From: Pleomorphomonas sp. JP5
Lineage (GTDB): Bacteria > Pseudomonadota > Alphaproteobacteria > Rhizobiales > Pleomorphomonadaceae
Reading direction: 5' to 3'
DNA length: 64,000 bases
Assembly: GCF_023721815.1 (NCBI RefSeq)
Contig: NZ_JAMDLI010000004.1
Coordinates: 1 to 64,000, forward strand
Every line of letters starts with the position of its first letter. The stretch's first letter is position 1. Below, piece by piece: positions 44,035-56,301 of the stretch. Made by a program: the position numbers and the translations under genes. The notes below the pieces were generated by a model. The model saw only the letters and a program-made list of their open reading frames with translations. It searched no databases and was not told where the DNA came from.

Positions 44035-45570
44035 TCAGTCCATCTTCACCGCGACGAAGCGCAGGTCGCCGGTGCCGTTGGAAATGAGCAGCAGCACGGA
44101 CTTGCGTCCCATCGCCTTCTGCTTTTCCACGGTCTTGGTCACGTCGTCGGGCGATAGAACCTCTTCCTGCGCCACCTCGACGATCAGGTCGCCAGCTGCG
44201 ACGCCCTTTTCGGCCGCCGCGCTCGCCGGATCGACGCCGCTGATCAGGACGCCACGGACCTCCGCGTTGAGGCGATACTTCTCCCGGGCGGCATCGTCCA
44301 GATCGCCGAGCGTCAAGCCGAGAACCTTGGTCTCGCTCTGGGGCTGTTCGGCCGCCGGCTCGTCGGTGGTCGCATCGGCCACCTTCTCGCTCTCCTCCAG
44401 GCGACCGAGCTTGACGGGAAGCGTCAGCTCCTTGCCCTTGCGGATGAGCGTGATGGACACCTCCTTGCCGACCGCCGTGTTGGCGACGAGGCGCGGCAGC
44501 TCGCGCATGGTCTTGATGGGATGCCCGTCGAAGGTGATGATGACGTCGCCCGGCTCGAGCTTGGATGCCGCCGGTCCGCCCTCGGCAACGCCGGCCACCA
44601 GCGCGCCGTGGGGCCTGTCGATGCCAAGGCTCTCGGCAAGATCGTCGGTCACTTCCTGGATATTGACGCCGAGCCAGCCGCGATGCGTCTCGCCGAACTC
44701 GCGGAGCTGGTCCACGACGCCGGCCGCGATCTCCGAGGGGATGGCGAAGCCGATGCCGATCGAGCCACCCGACGGAGAGATGATGGCGGTGTTGATGCCG
44801 ATCACTTCACCCTGTTCGTTGAACAGCGGGCCGCCGGAGTTGCCGCGATTGATGGCGGCGTCGGTCTGGATGTAGTTGTCGTAGGGGCCTGAGTTGATGT
44901 CGCGGTTGCGGGCCGAGACGATGCCCGTCGTCACGGTGCCGCCGAGGCCGAACGGATTGCCGATCGCCATCACCCAGTCGCCGACGCGCATATGCTCGCT
45001 GTCGCCGAACTTGACGGCGGTGAGCGGCTTGTCCGGCTTGACGCGCAGCACCGCGAGGTCGGTCTTGGCGTCGCGCCCGACCAGCTCGGCCTTCAGCTTG
45101 CTGCCATCGGAGAAGTTGGCGACGATCTCGTCGGCATCCTCGATGACATGGTTGTTGGTGATGATGATGCCCGAGGCATCGATCACGAACCCCGAGCCGA
45201 GCGACTGCACCTTGCGCGGATCGTTGCCCTCGTCGGAGCCGCCGTCGCCGTTGTCGGCGCCATCGCCCTGGTCGCCGCCCTTGCCGTTGCCGTTCTTGTC
45301 GAAGAACTCGTCGAAGAAGTCCTGGAAAGGCGAGCCTTCCGGCACCTGGGGCAGTGGCACCTGCCGCGTCTCGGCCACCGTCTGGGTGGTGGAGATGTTG
45401 ACCACCGCGCCGATAAGCTTCTCGGCAAGATCGGCAACCGAGTCCGGCCCTTGCTCCGCGGAGGCCGTGCCGACACCGCCAAAGGCGAGCGCCGCCGCCA
45501 GCGTCAGCGCCGCGAGCCCCGATCCGCGCCGCCGGCCGACATCCGGCACCGTCCTGTTCCATGAGACCAT
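44035..45570 (-). CDS. degP: Do-like periplasmic serine protease (DegP/MucD family)
   Basis: Envelope protease and chaperone, 511 residues. The N-terminal signal (about 16-38) is followed by the protease domain with His141 (IITNNHVIE), Asp171 (KTDLAVLRV) and Ser245 (NRGNSGGPL). Two PDZ domains follow (RGWLGVNIQEVTDDLAESL; AEVRGVLISGVDPASAAAEKG). An acidic Gly/Asp/Asn insertion (about 91-118, NGNGKGGDQGDGADNGDGG) sits in the LA loop. It lies downstream of hflK-hflC, the usual alphaproteobacterial neighbourhood, separated by DUF2065. Confidence 0.93.
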   Translation of the reverse strand: MVSWNRTVPDVGRRRGSGLAALTLAAALAFGGVGTASAEQGPDSVADLAEKLIGAVVNISTTQTVAETRQVPLPQVPEGSPFQDFFDEFFDKNGNGKGGDQGDGADNGDGGSDEGNDPRKVQSLGSGFVIDASGIIITNNHVIEDADEIVANFSDGSKLKAELVGRDAKTDLAVLRVKPDKPLTAVKFGDSEHMRVGDWVMAIGNPFGLGGTVTTGIVSARNRDINSGPYDNYIQTDAAINRGNSGGPLFNEQGEVIGINTAIISPSGGSIGIGFAIPSEIAAGVVDQLREFGETHRGWLGVNIQEVTDDLAESLGIDRPHGALVAGVAEGGPAASKLEPGDVIITFDGHPIKTMRELPRLVANTAVGKEVSITLIRKGKELTLPVKLGRLEESEKVADATTDEPAAEQPQSETKVLGLTLGDLDDAAREKYRLNAEVRGVLISGVDPASAAAEKGVAAGDLIVEVAQEEVLSPDDVTKTVEKQKAMGRKSVLLLISNGTGDLRFVAVKMD

Positions 45571-45778
45571 AGCCGGTCTTCCTCCATTGGAGCGTCCACC
45601 CGCGAAGTCCCAGATCTTCCGGAGCGCCAGGACGCTAGAAAACAAAGCCGGAAACAAGGGCGGTGAAGCCTCTGTTCCGGATGAGCGCGATCAGCAACCG
45701 CGCCCTACGCATTCGGCGGAGTCATAATCCGTTTCACGGATGGAGACAAACCCCACCCGCGCACGACAGGCGGCCAGG

Positions 45779-45967
45779 TCAGCCGCCCCGCACCGCCCAG
45801 ACGACGGCGACACCGACCGCCATGGCGGCGACGCCGCCGGTCCTGAGCCAGAAGTCAGAGGCTTCCAACAGTTGGCGGAGGCCCTTTCGCATCAGGGAAG
45901 GGGCTGCCGCGTACAGCAGCCCCTCCAGGACGGCCATCAGGCCGACGGCAACCAGGAAGTCGCTCAA
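45779..45967 (-). CDS. DUF2065 family small membrane protein
   Basis: 62 residues with two hydrophobic helices: DFLVAVGLMAVLEGLLYAAAPSLMRKGLRQLL and WLRTGGVAAMAVGVAVVWAVRGG (key LEGLLYAAAP). This matches DUF2065 (YjeT-like), commonly found after hflC. The TTG start overlaps the hflC stop (TTGA), so it is translated with hflKC. Role unknown, likely tied to the membrane HflKC complex. Confidence 0.85.
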   Translation of the reverse strand: MSDFLVAVGLMAVLEGLLYAAAPSLMRKGLRQLLEASDFWLRTGGVAAMAVGVAVVWAVRGG

Positions 45968-46881
45968 GGCTGGGCCGGAGCGGCCGGAGCCGCCGCGTTC
46001 GACATCGTCCCGCTCGGCCCGCCGAAGAAGCGGAAGAACTCCGAGTCGGGCTTGAGCAGCATGGTCGTGCCGTTGGTCAGCGACGCCGCGTAGGCCTGCA
46101 TCGAGCGGTAGAACTCGAAGAAGCCCTTGTCGGCGCCGTAGGCCCCGGCGAAGATCCGGTTGCGCTCGGCATCGCCCTCACCGTGCAGGATGTCGGCGTC
46201 ACGACGTGCCTCGGCCAGCAGAACCGTCGCCTGACGGTCGGCCTCGGCGCGGATGCGCGCGGCTTCCTGCGTACCCTCGGCCCTGAGCTCGGCCGCCTCG
46301 GCGAGACGCTCCGAACGCATGCGATCGTAGGTCTGTTCGAGCACGTTGTTCGGCAGCTCGGTGCGGCGGATGCGGAGCTCGACGATATCGATGCCGAGAT
46401 TGGCCGCTTCCGGACGGACGAACTCCGCCACTTCGCGCATCATCGCCGCCCGCTCTTCGGAGAGCGCATCGCCGAACGAGCGCGTGCCGTAGACGCGGCG
46501 CAGCGCCGAATCGAGGCGGGTGCGCAGACGCATTTCCGCCATCGTCATGTTGCCGGTGACGCTTTCGCGGAAGGCGCGGGCATTGACGATGCGGTAGGCT
46601 GCGAAGGCGTCCACCACATACTGGCGGCTGTCACGCACCTGCACGACGTTGTTGTCGATCTCGATGGTGTTCAGACGCTTGTCGACGATCTGCACGCTAT
46701 CGACAATGTTGGTCGGCAGCTTGAAGTAGATGCCGGGCTCGGTGATCACGCGCTGGATCTCGCCGAAACGCAGCTGAATGGCCTGATCGCGTTCGGTGAC
46801 GATGAAGGTCGCCGAGTATGTCACCAGCGCGGCAACCGCGAGGACGATCAGGATGAAGGGCAAGGCGATCGTGCGCATCAC
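45964..46881 (-). CDS. hflC: HflC, modulator of FtsH protease
   Basis: 305 residues; an N-terminal transmembrane helix (about 5-26) and an SPFH/prohibitin domain (FIVTERDQAIQLRFGEIQRV, RNSRQYVVDAFAAYRI region), then coiled-coil (AAELRAEGTQEAARIRAEAD). It forms a large membrane cage with HflK around FtsH. The start is GTG at 46881 within a GTGA overlap with hflK; ATG at 46878 follows directly. Confidence 0.95.
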   Translation of the reverse strand: MMRTIALPFILIVLAVAALVTYSATFIVTERDQAIQLRFGEIQRVITEPGIYFKLPTNIVDSVQIVDKRLNTIEIDNNVVQVRDSRQYVVDAFAAYRIVNARAFRESVTGNMTMAEMRLRTRLDSALRRVYGTRSFGDALSEERAAMMREVAEFVRPEAANLGIDIVELRIRRTELPNNVLEQTYDRMRSERLAEAAELRAEGTQEAARIRAEADRQATVLLAEARRDADILHGEGDAERNRIFAGAYGADKGFFEFYRSMQAYAASLTNGTTMLLKPDSEFFRFFGGPSGTMSNAAAPAAPAQP

Positions 46882-47999
46882 TTGGCGGCTCCCGTGGTCG
46901 AGGGGGTCGTCGGACGCCCGATTTCGGGCAACGGCAGGTAGGGCAGCACGCCCTGCGTGGAACCGCTGTCCAGGATCACCTTGTTGGTCTTGGAGAACAC
47001 GTCCTGCATGGTCTCGAGATAGATACGCTCGCGCGTGATCTCGGGCGCCTTGACGTACTCCTGATAGACGGACGTGAAGCGCTGCGCGCCACCGGTCGCC
47101 TCGGCGATCACCTGATCGCGATAACCGAGCGCCGCCTCGCGGATCTGCGATGCCTCGCCGCGCGCTTCGCCCAGCCGCTTGTTGGCATAGGCCTGGGCGT
47201 CCTGCTTGAACTTGTCCTGGTCCTGCTGGGCGCGCTGCACTTCGCCGAAGGCGTCCTGCACTTCGAGCGGCGGATCGGCGCGGGTGACGTTGACGGCCGT
47301 GATCGACACGCCGGCGTCGTAGGAATCCAGCGTCTCCTGGATGCGCTCGCGCACCGCGGTCTGCGCCGCTTCGCGGCCGGTCGTGCGGAACTCGTCGGCG
47401 CGGGTACGGCCGACCACCTCACGCATCACCGATTCCGACACCTTGCGGACGATGTCCGGCTGATCGGCGACGCGGAACAGATACTTGATCGGATCGGAGA
47501 TGCGCCAGAGCACCGAAAACTCGACGCTGACCAGATTCTGGTCGCCCGAGAGCATGATGGAGTCCGCGCCTCCGGCGGCGACGCCGCCCAGCACTTCCTG
47601 GTTTTCCTTGAGCAGGGCCGGGGTCTCGACCTGTTCGATCGGCCAGAAGGCAAAATGGATGCCCGGCTCGTTGAGCTCCGGCTTGACCTTGCCGAACAGA
47701 AGCTCCACGCCGACCTGATCCGGCTGGACCACGTAGATGCTCTGATAGAGCCAGAAACCGACAGCGGCCACGGCGATCAGCGGCAGCGCCGTCAGAATGC
47801 CGGTTGGCTCGCCCTGTCCGGGCCGGCCACCGCCGGGCAGAAGCCGCCGGATCTTGTCCTGTCCGCGCCGGAGCAGTTCCTCAAGGTCTGGCGGCTCGTT
47901 GCCGCCGCCGCCACCCTGCGGCCCTCTGGGCGGCTGCCCCCACGGTCCGTTGCCGCCGCCTTTCCAGCCGCCGCCACCACTCTGATTGCTCCAGGGCAT
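46878..47999 (-). CDS. hflK: HflK, modulator of FtsH protease
   Basis: 373 residues: a Gly/Pro-rich cytoplasmic N-terminus (PWSNQSGGGGWKGGGNGPWG, PPRGPQGGGGGNEPPDLEEL), one transmembrane helix (about 75-95), SPFH domain (VVQPDQVGVELLFGKVK, WRISDPIKYLFRVADQPDIV) and coiled-coil. Partner of HflC. ATG at 47999 is chosen with AAGGGA upstream; an earlier ATG at 48017 adds six residues. Confidence 0.95.
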   Translation of the reverse strand: MPWSNQSGGGGWKGGGNGPWGQPPRGPQGGGGGNEPPDLEELLRRGQDKIRRLLPGGGRPGQGEPTGILTALPLIAVAAVGFWLYQSIYVVQPDQVGVELLFGKVKPELNEPGIHFAFWPIEQVETPALLKENQEVLGGVAAGGADSIMLSGDQNLVSVEFSVLWRISDPIKYLFRVADQPDIVRKVSESVMREVVGRTRADEFRTTGREAAQTAVRERIQETLDSYDAGVSITAVNVTRADPPLEVQDAFGEVQRAQQDQDKFKQDAQAYANKRLGEARGEASQIREAALGYRDQVIAEATGGAQRFTSVYQEYVKAPEITRERIYLETMQDVFSKTNKVILDSGSTQGVLPYLPLPEIGRPTTPSTTGAAK

Positions 48000-48201
48000 T
48001 AGGGTCCCTTCCTCCATAAGTAAAAATCAGGAGCGCCTCCCTGACGGTCGGACAAAACTGTCCAACGGGAAACGCTCCGGCTTGGTCTGGCGGCGATCAT
48101 AAGAGGCAACGCCCCGCTCTTCAACGCGCGCAGAGTTCAATCGCCATTTGGGGTGTGACAGAGCTGCTATCAACCGTCTCGGCGTGATTCTTTCGGCGCG
48201 G

Positions 48202-48717
48202 TCAGCGGCGACGAACCCACGCCTCGAAAACGGCGTCGGCGCTGTCGCGCTCGCCGCGCACCATCGGCTCGCTGTCTGCGAGCTCCCACAAGGCCGGATC
48301 GATGGCCGGAAAGCGGGTGTCGCCCTCGGGAGACGCGGCGACACGGGTGACGAAAAGCCGGTCGGCCCGTTCGATCGTCGCCGCGTAGAGAACGCCGCCG
48401 CCAGCCACCACGAAGGACGGCGCGCCCTTCGCCTCGGCGCTTGCCGCCGCCGCGCCGAGCGCCGCGTCGAGATCGGCGAGCACGGTGACGCCATCTGGCA
48501 GGAACGCCGGATCGCGCGACACCACGAAGGTTTCGCGGCCCGGCAGGGGCTTGCCGATCGACTCGAAGGTCTTGCGCCCCATGACCATGGGGCGGCCGAG
48601 GGTCAGCGCCTTGAAGTGCTTGAGGTCGGTGGAGAGATGCCACGGCATGGCGCCGTCGCGACCGATGACGCCGTTCTCGGCCATGGCGACGACGATGTCG
48701 AAAAGGGGGCGGCTCAC
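48202..48717 (-). CDS. folA: Dihydrofolate reductase
   Basis: Regenerates tetrahydrofolate with NADPH. 171 residues. IVVAMAENGVIGRDGAMPWHLSTDLKHFK (key NGVIGRDGAMPWHL), VMGRKTFESIGKPLPGRETFVVS and FVVAGGGVLYAATIERADRLFVTRV match FolA. The start is GTG at 48717 with AAGGAG five bases upstream and a GTGA overlap with the GNAT gene stop. It precedes hflK on the same strand. thyA, its metabolic partner, is 5 kb away on the opposite strand. Confidence 0.93.
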   Translation of the reverse strand: MSRPLFDIVVAMAENGVIGRDGAMPWHLSTDLKHFKALTLGRPMVMGRKTFESIGKPLPGRETFVVSRDPAFLPDGVTVLADLDAALGAAAASAEAKGAPSFVVAGGGVLYAATIERADRLFVTRVAASPEGDTRFPAIDPALWELADSEPMVRGERDSADAVFEAWVRRR

Positions 48718-49241
48718 GGACACTCCTTCGCCAGTTTTTCGATGGCTTCGCCCGTCATGCGCACCGGCACCCAGGCATCGTTGAGCGGGGCCCCCATGGC
48801 GGCATAGAAATCGATGGCCGACTTGTTCCAGTCGAGCACGGTCCATTCGAAACGGCCGAGCCCCTCGTCGACGCAGCGCCGGGCCAGCCTGGCGAGCAAC
48901 GCCTTGCCGACACCCTGCCCGCGCGACGCCGGATCGACGAAGATGTCTTCAAGGTAGAGCCCATGCCTCCCGAGAAAGGTCGAGAAGGAATAGAACCAGA
49001 CGGCGATGCCCGCCGGCTTGTCGCCGATGAAGCCGAGTTCGCAGAACACGCGCGGATTGTCGCCGAAGAAGGCGGCCGCGTAGTCCTCCGGCGTCGCCAC
49101 CATCTTTTCGGACAGGTTCTCGTAAGCGGCGAGCGAGCGAATGAAGCCGGCGATCACCTCGATGTCGTCGGGCGTGGCGGCGCGCGTGGTCGGCTTGGGG
49201 CGACGGGCGTGACGGCCGAGGCGGGAAGGCGATGAACTCAT
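48714..49241 (-). CDS. GNAT family N-acetyltransferase
   Basis: 175 residues. TTRAATPDDIEVIAGFIRSLAAYENL, LYLEDIFVDPASRGQGVGKALLARLA (acetyl-CoA loop RGQGVGKAL) and FEWTVLDWNKSAIDFYAAMGA resemble spermidine/diamine N-acetyltransferases. Substrate is not proved. Start overlaps the AsmA gene stop and stop overlaps folA start, so the three are translationally coupled. Confidence 0.85.
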   Translation of the reverse strand: MSSSPSRLGRHARRPKPTTRAATPDDIEVIAGFIRSLAAYENLSEKMVATPEDYAAAFFGDNPRVFCELGFIGDKPAGIAVWFYSFSTFLGRHGLYLEDIFVDPASRGQGVGKALLARLARRCVDEGLGRFEWTVLDWNKSAIDFYAAMGAPLNDAWVPVRMTGEAIEKLAKECP

Positions 49242-52200
49242 GGGGCAGTCTCCGTCACGCCGCCCGGCGGCAGGCCGACGTCGGAGCTTGGCAACTGTTT
49301 CAGTTTGGCGCCAGGCGCCGCCGGTGCGGCATTTTCCAGGATCTTGCCGATGGCGTCGAGCGGGTCGCCCGCCGCCTTCTTGTCCTTTTCCCTGTCCGCC
49401 TTCGCCTTCTGGGCGGCCAGGAGCGCCGCCGCCTTGGCCTTCTCCGCCAGAGCCGCCGCCGCGGCGCGCTCGCGCGCCTCCAGCATCAGGCGATTGCGGC
49501 GATCCAGCGCCTCACGGTCGCGAAGCACCTGGCGCGACAGGAGTTCGCGCTCGAGGATGTCGGCCTGCATCGTCAGCACGCGCTGCGTCTCCTTTTCGAG
49601 CGCGCGGATGCCGAGATAGGAAGCGAAGGCCGTGACGTCGACGCGACGGGACGGGTTGGCGATCGCCCCCTTGAACAGCACCGACACCTGCGGCACGCCG
49701 GCGCCGGCCGCCGCGTCTCCGAGGTCGTGGGACAGGCGCCATTCGCTGTCGACGGTCAGGCGGGCGATGTCCACCGTGGCCGAACCGGAGCTTGCGCCAT
49801 CCTTCGTCGTCACCACGATGTTGGGCGCCCGAAGCGTCCCGCCAGCCAGGGTGAAGGCGGCATCAAGCCGTTCGAAGGCGAGATCGCCCATGTCGACGTT
49901 ATCGGTGAAGGCCTGCCGGATGCGATCCTCGCTGAGGTCCTTGCCGGCGTCCGCCAGCCGGATCACCTGCCCGAACGCCCGCGTCGTCATGTGGGCGAGC
50001 CGCCCCTCCCGGAGCGAGAAGCTGCCGCCGCCGGTGAGCGAGGACATCCAGCCGGCCAGCGTCCGGCCGGTGGCGTTGATCTGGACGTCGACACCCAAGG
50101 CGCCGGTCACCAGCGGCCGGCCCTCGCGCCGCCAGGCGAACTCCTCGGCCGCGGCGCCGTCGAGGCGCAGCGTGCCGGAAACGCCGGCCGTGCCGTCGAG
50201 ATCGCGCTTGATCATCAGGTCGCCGGAAAGCTTGCCGCCGGCCAGCGTCGCCTTGATGCCGTCGAGCCCGGTGCCGGACGCATTGCTGGACAGCGATAGC
50301 GACACGCTCTTGGCCGCCGGTCCGCCCTCGATGTCGAAACGTCCGAAGTTGAGGGCAAGATCGGTGTCGAAGCCGTCGATCAACGCTGCCCCGAAGGGCG
50401 CCTCCGGCCAGGGATTGCGGCTCTGAACGATCGGGAAATCGAAGACGGCCGGCCCCAGGATGGCCTCGCCGAGCCCGGCCAGCGATCCTTCGTCGAAGGA
50501 CAGGGTGCCGGTCACCTTCGGCACGGCTGGCGCGAAGTCGATGGAAATGTCGCCGACCGTCGGCACCTCGTCGAGCTTGCCCTCGATGCGATTGACCAGA
50601 ACCTTGCGGTTGCCGATCGACAGGTGGGCGGAAACGTCGGCCGGCGTCGACCGCATGACGCCCTGGACGATGTTGCCCGACAGCACCAAGAGAGACCCGA
50701 CGTCGGGCGACTTCAGGTCGAGGTCTAGCTCCGCGCCCGGCGCCGCGCCGCGCGCCAGCGTCGCCGATCCGTTGAGCGTCACCTCGGTCGGCCCCATGGC
50801 GCCGCGCAGCACCACGGCAAGACCGTCCTTCGACTTGCCCATGGCGGACAGGGTCACGCTGCCTTCGCCCGGCCGGTCGACATCCGGCACGGCCAGACCG
50901 AACTGGCGCATCAGCTCGGCGCCATCTGGCCCCGTCAGGCTGACGTCGGCGGACATGTCGGCGGCGTCCCAGGCGTCGATGCGCCCCTTGAAGGCGAGTT
51001 CGCCGCGAATGTCGGTGGCCGCCGCCGAACCGTTCAGCTCCACCTTGATGTCGGTCCCCTCGCCCGACGCCCTGGCGAGCACGGTGCCCTCCAGGCTGGT
51101 CGGCCCGAGATGGGGGGCGGCATCGCGCACGAACCCAACCAATGGCGTGTTGGGTGCGAGAGCGCGGACGAGGTCGGCGATGCCGTCCAGCTTTTCGGCC
51201 GAGACGCGCATCTGGATCGAGCCGTCGGGCGTCGTCGTCACGTCGCGGACGGTGCCGGCCGCCGTGACGCGGGCGCCGGACAGCGAGCGGACGAACAGGC
51301 GATCGACGTCAAGCGTGGCGTCGATGAGCGAGGCCGACACGTCGAAGCCCTCGGCCCGGGTATCGCCGGCGATCAGCGCGCCGACGGCCGCCTTGACCAC
51401 CACATCGGCCCCGGCGCCCTGCCCCGTCGCGAGGCCGGCCACCGTCTGCACGTCGGAGAGCCTCAGCTGATCGGCATCGAGCGCCAGCGTCAGGCGCGGC
51501 TTGCGACCGGCCACGCCCGGCGTGAAGTCGAGCGAGCCGCTGATACGCCCCTCGTCGAGGTGGGCCTCGACTTCGTCAAGCCGCAAGCCGTCGGCCGAGG
51601 CCATCACCTTGGCGGAGATCTGGAAGGGGTCCAGGCCGACCTTCGGCCGGTTTGGCGTCCACCAGCCGATCAGCGTCGCCGGCTGCTCGGAGGCGAGCGA
51701 TACATCGCCCTCGAAACCGATGGTCGGCGCCGTGGCGAGCCGGCCATGGGCCGTGAGCGACGACTTGCCCGGCAGCGTCGCTTCCAGCGTGTCGATGGTC
51801 CAGCCCGAGGCGGCGGTCACGAGATCGGCCCTGAGATCGGAAATGATGCTGCCGCCGACCACCAGGCCGGGAATATCGAAGCCGATGCGACCGGGGACGC
51901 TCGGCACCGGCAGGCCGGCGATGGCCGCGCCGAAGGCGGCGAGCGCGCCATCAAGGGAAACCGGCTTGTCCGGCCCCGCGCCCAGTGTGCGGTCGAGATC
52001 GATCTGGCGGGCCGACAGCACCGCCTCGAAGCTCGGCACCGCCGCCAGATCCAGCGTCGCCGCGCCGGAGATGGTGAACGGCCGCTCTTCCGCCCCGTAG
52101 CGGAACTCCAGCGTCTTGGCCAGCACCGCCCGGTTGGAAACGTCGAGATCGGCGGAAAGCGACCAGGGCAAGGTCGCCTTGTCTTCCTTGGCGATCACCC

Positions 52201-52927
52201 GGTCGAGCGTCGCCTTGCCCGCCCAGGTCGGCCGATGATTGGCAAACTTGAGCTGGCCATCGAAGGTGGCCGCCACCGGATGGATCGCCGAGCGAACGTT
52301 GGCCTTGAGCGCGAAGGCGCCGCTGCCATCGGCGGCGCCCGTCGCCGCCTTGATAGTGAAGGTATCGCCGCCGGTCCGCGCCGTGCCCTCGACCTTGTAG
52401 GGGCCGGCCAACGCCGGCGCGTCGAGACGGGCCTTGATGCCGTCGACCACCACCGGCAGGCTGTGACGCGCATCGGCAATGACGAGACGACCGTCCTCGA
52501 TATCGACGCCCGACAGCATCACCCGGCTGGGATTGATGCCGATGCCGCCTTCGGCCGCCATCCATTCGAAGGCGCCGTTTTCGTCGATGCGAACGTTGAG
52601 CTCGGGTTGCACCACCTGCATTTCGGTGACGTGGATCTCGCCCGACAGCAGCGGGAACAGCTCGATCTCCATGTTGAAGCGACCGACCGTCATCAGCGGC
52701 GCGTTGGGATCGTCGCCGATCACCACATCGGAGAAGGAGAGCGAGGGATAGGGCAGCAGGCTGGCGTCGGCCGTCCCGCGAACGGACACCTTGTGTCCCA
52801 GAACGTGCGCCGCCTCCGTCTCGAAAGCGGCCCGGTAGGCCGTCCAATCGACAAACAGCGGTCCGACCAGCGCCACGAGGAGCGCCAGGATGACCGTGAA
52901 TCCGATACCGAAATACAACGAATTCAG
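49238..52927 (-). CDS. AsmA-like envelope protein, giant
   Basis: About 1,229 residues, anchored by an N-terminal helix (GFTVILALLVALVGPLFVDW) and extending into the periplasm as a repetitive beta-strand body (AsmA/TamB-like bridge architecture; such proteins move lipids or assist membrane assembly). The C-terminus is Ala/Lys/Arg-rich coiled coil (RAAAAALAEKAKAAALLAAQ). Relatives begin MNSLYFGIGF, and here that Met position is CTG at 52927; TTG at 52918 is the alternative. GGGAG lies upstream. Start is therefore uncertain. Couples to the GNAT and folA genes by overlap. Confidence 0.85.
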   Translation of the reverse strand: MNSLYFGIGFTVILALLVALVGPLFVDWTAYRAAFETEAAHVLGHKVSVRGTADASLLPYPSLSFSDVVIGDDPNAPLMTVGRFNMEIELFPLLSGEIHVTEMQVVQPELNVRIDENGAFEWMAAEGGIGINPSRVMLSGVDIEDGRLVIADARHSLPVVVDGIKARLDAPALAGPYKVEGTARTGGDTFTIKAATGAADGSGAFALKANVRSAIHPVAATFDGQLKFANHRPTWAGKATLDRVIAKEDKATLPWSLSADLDVSNRAVLAKTLEFRYGAEERPFTISGAATLDLAAVPSFEAVLSARQIDLDRTLGAGPDKPVSLDGALAAFGAAIAGLPVPSVPGRIGFDIPGLVVGGSIISDLRADLVTAASGWTIDTLEATLPGKSSLTAHGRLATAPTIGFEGDVSLASEQPATLIGWWTPNRPKVGLDPFQISAKVMASADGLRLDEVEAHLDEGRISGSLDFTPGVAGRKPRLTLALDADQLRLSDVQTVAGLATGQGAGADVVVKAAVGALIAGDTRAEGFDVSASLIDATLDVDRLFVRSLSGARVTAAGTVRDVTTTPDGSIQMRVSAEKLDGIADLVRALAPNTPLVGFVRDAAPHLGPTSLEGTVLARASGEGTDIKVELNGSAAATDIRGELAFKGRIDAWDAADMSADVSLTGPDGAELMRQFGLAVPDVDRPGEGSVTLSAMGKSKDGLAVVLRGAMGPTEVTLNGSATLARGAAPGAELDLDLKSPDVGSLLVLSGNIVQGVMRSTPADVSAHLSIGNRKVLVNRIEGKLDEVPTVGDISIDFAPAVPKVTGTLSFDEGSLAGLGEAILGPAVFDFPIVQSRNPWPEAPFGAALIDGFDTDLALNFGRFDIEGGPAAKSVSLSLSSNASGTGLDGIKATLAGGKLSGDLMIKRDLDGTAGVSGTLRLDGAAAEEFAWRREGRPLVTGALGVDVQINATGRTLAGWMSSLTGGGSFSLREGRLAHMTTRAFGQVIRLADAGKDLSEDRIRQAFTDNVDMGDLAFERLDAAFTLAGGTLRAPNIVVTTKDGASSGSATVDIARLTVDSEWRLSHDLGDAAAGAGVPQVSVLFKGAIANPSRRVDVTAFASYLGIRALEKETQRVLTMQADILERELLSRQVLRDREALDRRNRLMLEARERAAAAALAEKAKAAALLAAQKAKADREKDKKAAGDPLDAIGKILENAAPAAPGAKLKQLPSSDVGLPPGGVTETAP

Positions 52928-55473
<2,546 letters not shown>

Positions 55474-55517
55474 TGCTTTGCCGGCCGGACATCTCGATCC
55501 GGCCGGCAAAGCATTTT
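55474..55517 (+). terminator. Rho-independent terminator of ligA
   Basis: Perfect 16-base arms TGCTTTGCCGGCCGGA (55474-55489) and TCCGGCCGGCAAAGCA (55498-55513), an eight-base loop, then TTTT. The hairpin begins on the base after the ligA stop codon. Confidence 0.92.
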
Positions 55518-55789
55518 GGAAAAGCCAAGCTGGCAATACCAACAGGCCTTGCCCCTGACGAGCCTAAACGAGCAACGCGTCCGAGCGTGCTGAAGGTTGC
55601 TTCAGGCGAGAACCTCTTCTCAGCGGGTCAGCGCAGACCGGACAGAAGTGCCGCGCCGTCTTGCGCCGTGGAGACAGCCAGGGCATCGGCGGCGAGAACG
55701 CCTCGTCGCCAACGTCCTTGGTGCGGTGGGCGCCGCAGGCACGGAAATCGAGGCCGGAAGCCCGGCCGACAGGATTTCTATGCATGCCC
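55518..55789. other. Intergenic stretch without a clear gene
   Basis: Frames here are short. One minus-strand frame contains HFCPVCADPLRR, faintly like a zinc finger, but there is no start with a ribosome site and no known domain. I treat it as non-coding. A possible remnant of a gene cannot be excluded. Confidence 0.35.
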
Positions 55790-56005
55790 TCAGCCACGCG
55801 ACCAGGAGATGGCCAGCGAGGCCAGTTCCGGCGTGGCAGCGACGAGGCCGCCCGCCGTATCGAGATAGTGGCCGGGCTCGAGCCGCCAGGCCTCATTGTC
55901 AGCGTCCTCGGCATTCACCGCCATTGCGCGGCCGACATTGGCCGGAGGCACTCCGATGAAATAAGTGTTGATTGCGGTAAGCGTCCCATCGGAGGTCATC
56001 TTCAT
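55790..56005 (-). CDS. Small hypothetical protein
   Basis: 71 residues beginning MKMTSDGTLTAINTYFIGVP and ending LASLAISWSRG. I recognise no family. Support for coding is a very good ribosome site (AAGGAGAGAGG just before the ATG at 56005) and mostly G/C third codon positions, as in neighbouring genes. No signal peptide or membrane helix. It lies alone between ligA and uvrD on the opposite strand. May be an orphan regulator or stress protein. Confidence 0.5.
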   Translation of the reverse strand: MKMTSDGTLTAINTYFIGVPPANVGRAMAVNAEDADNEAWRLEPGHYLDTAGGLVAATPELASLAISWSRG

Positions 56006-56301
56006 GTCCTCTCTCCTTGGAGAAAAGGCCTGATCGGCGGCCAACGAGACGATTTGGCGCCCAATCCTTGAAGGACCGGTAAACGAAAACCGGAAACTCC
56101 CTTTCTAGTCTCCGCAAATACGGTTCAGAACAAAACCGAAAACATAGGCTTTCCTTGGACCATTTCAGAAACTACACGACGTTAGTGAAAAATACCAAGG
56201 AAACTACCTTCCATTAACCCAACGCGCCCCACCCGAGATCGGTCGACGGTGGAGACACGACACTCTCGCGCCCGTCGCTTCGTTGCTTTATTGTTCTCGT
56301 C

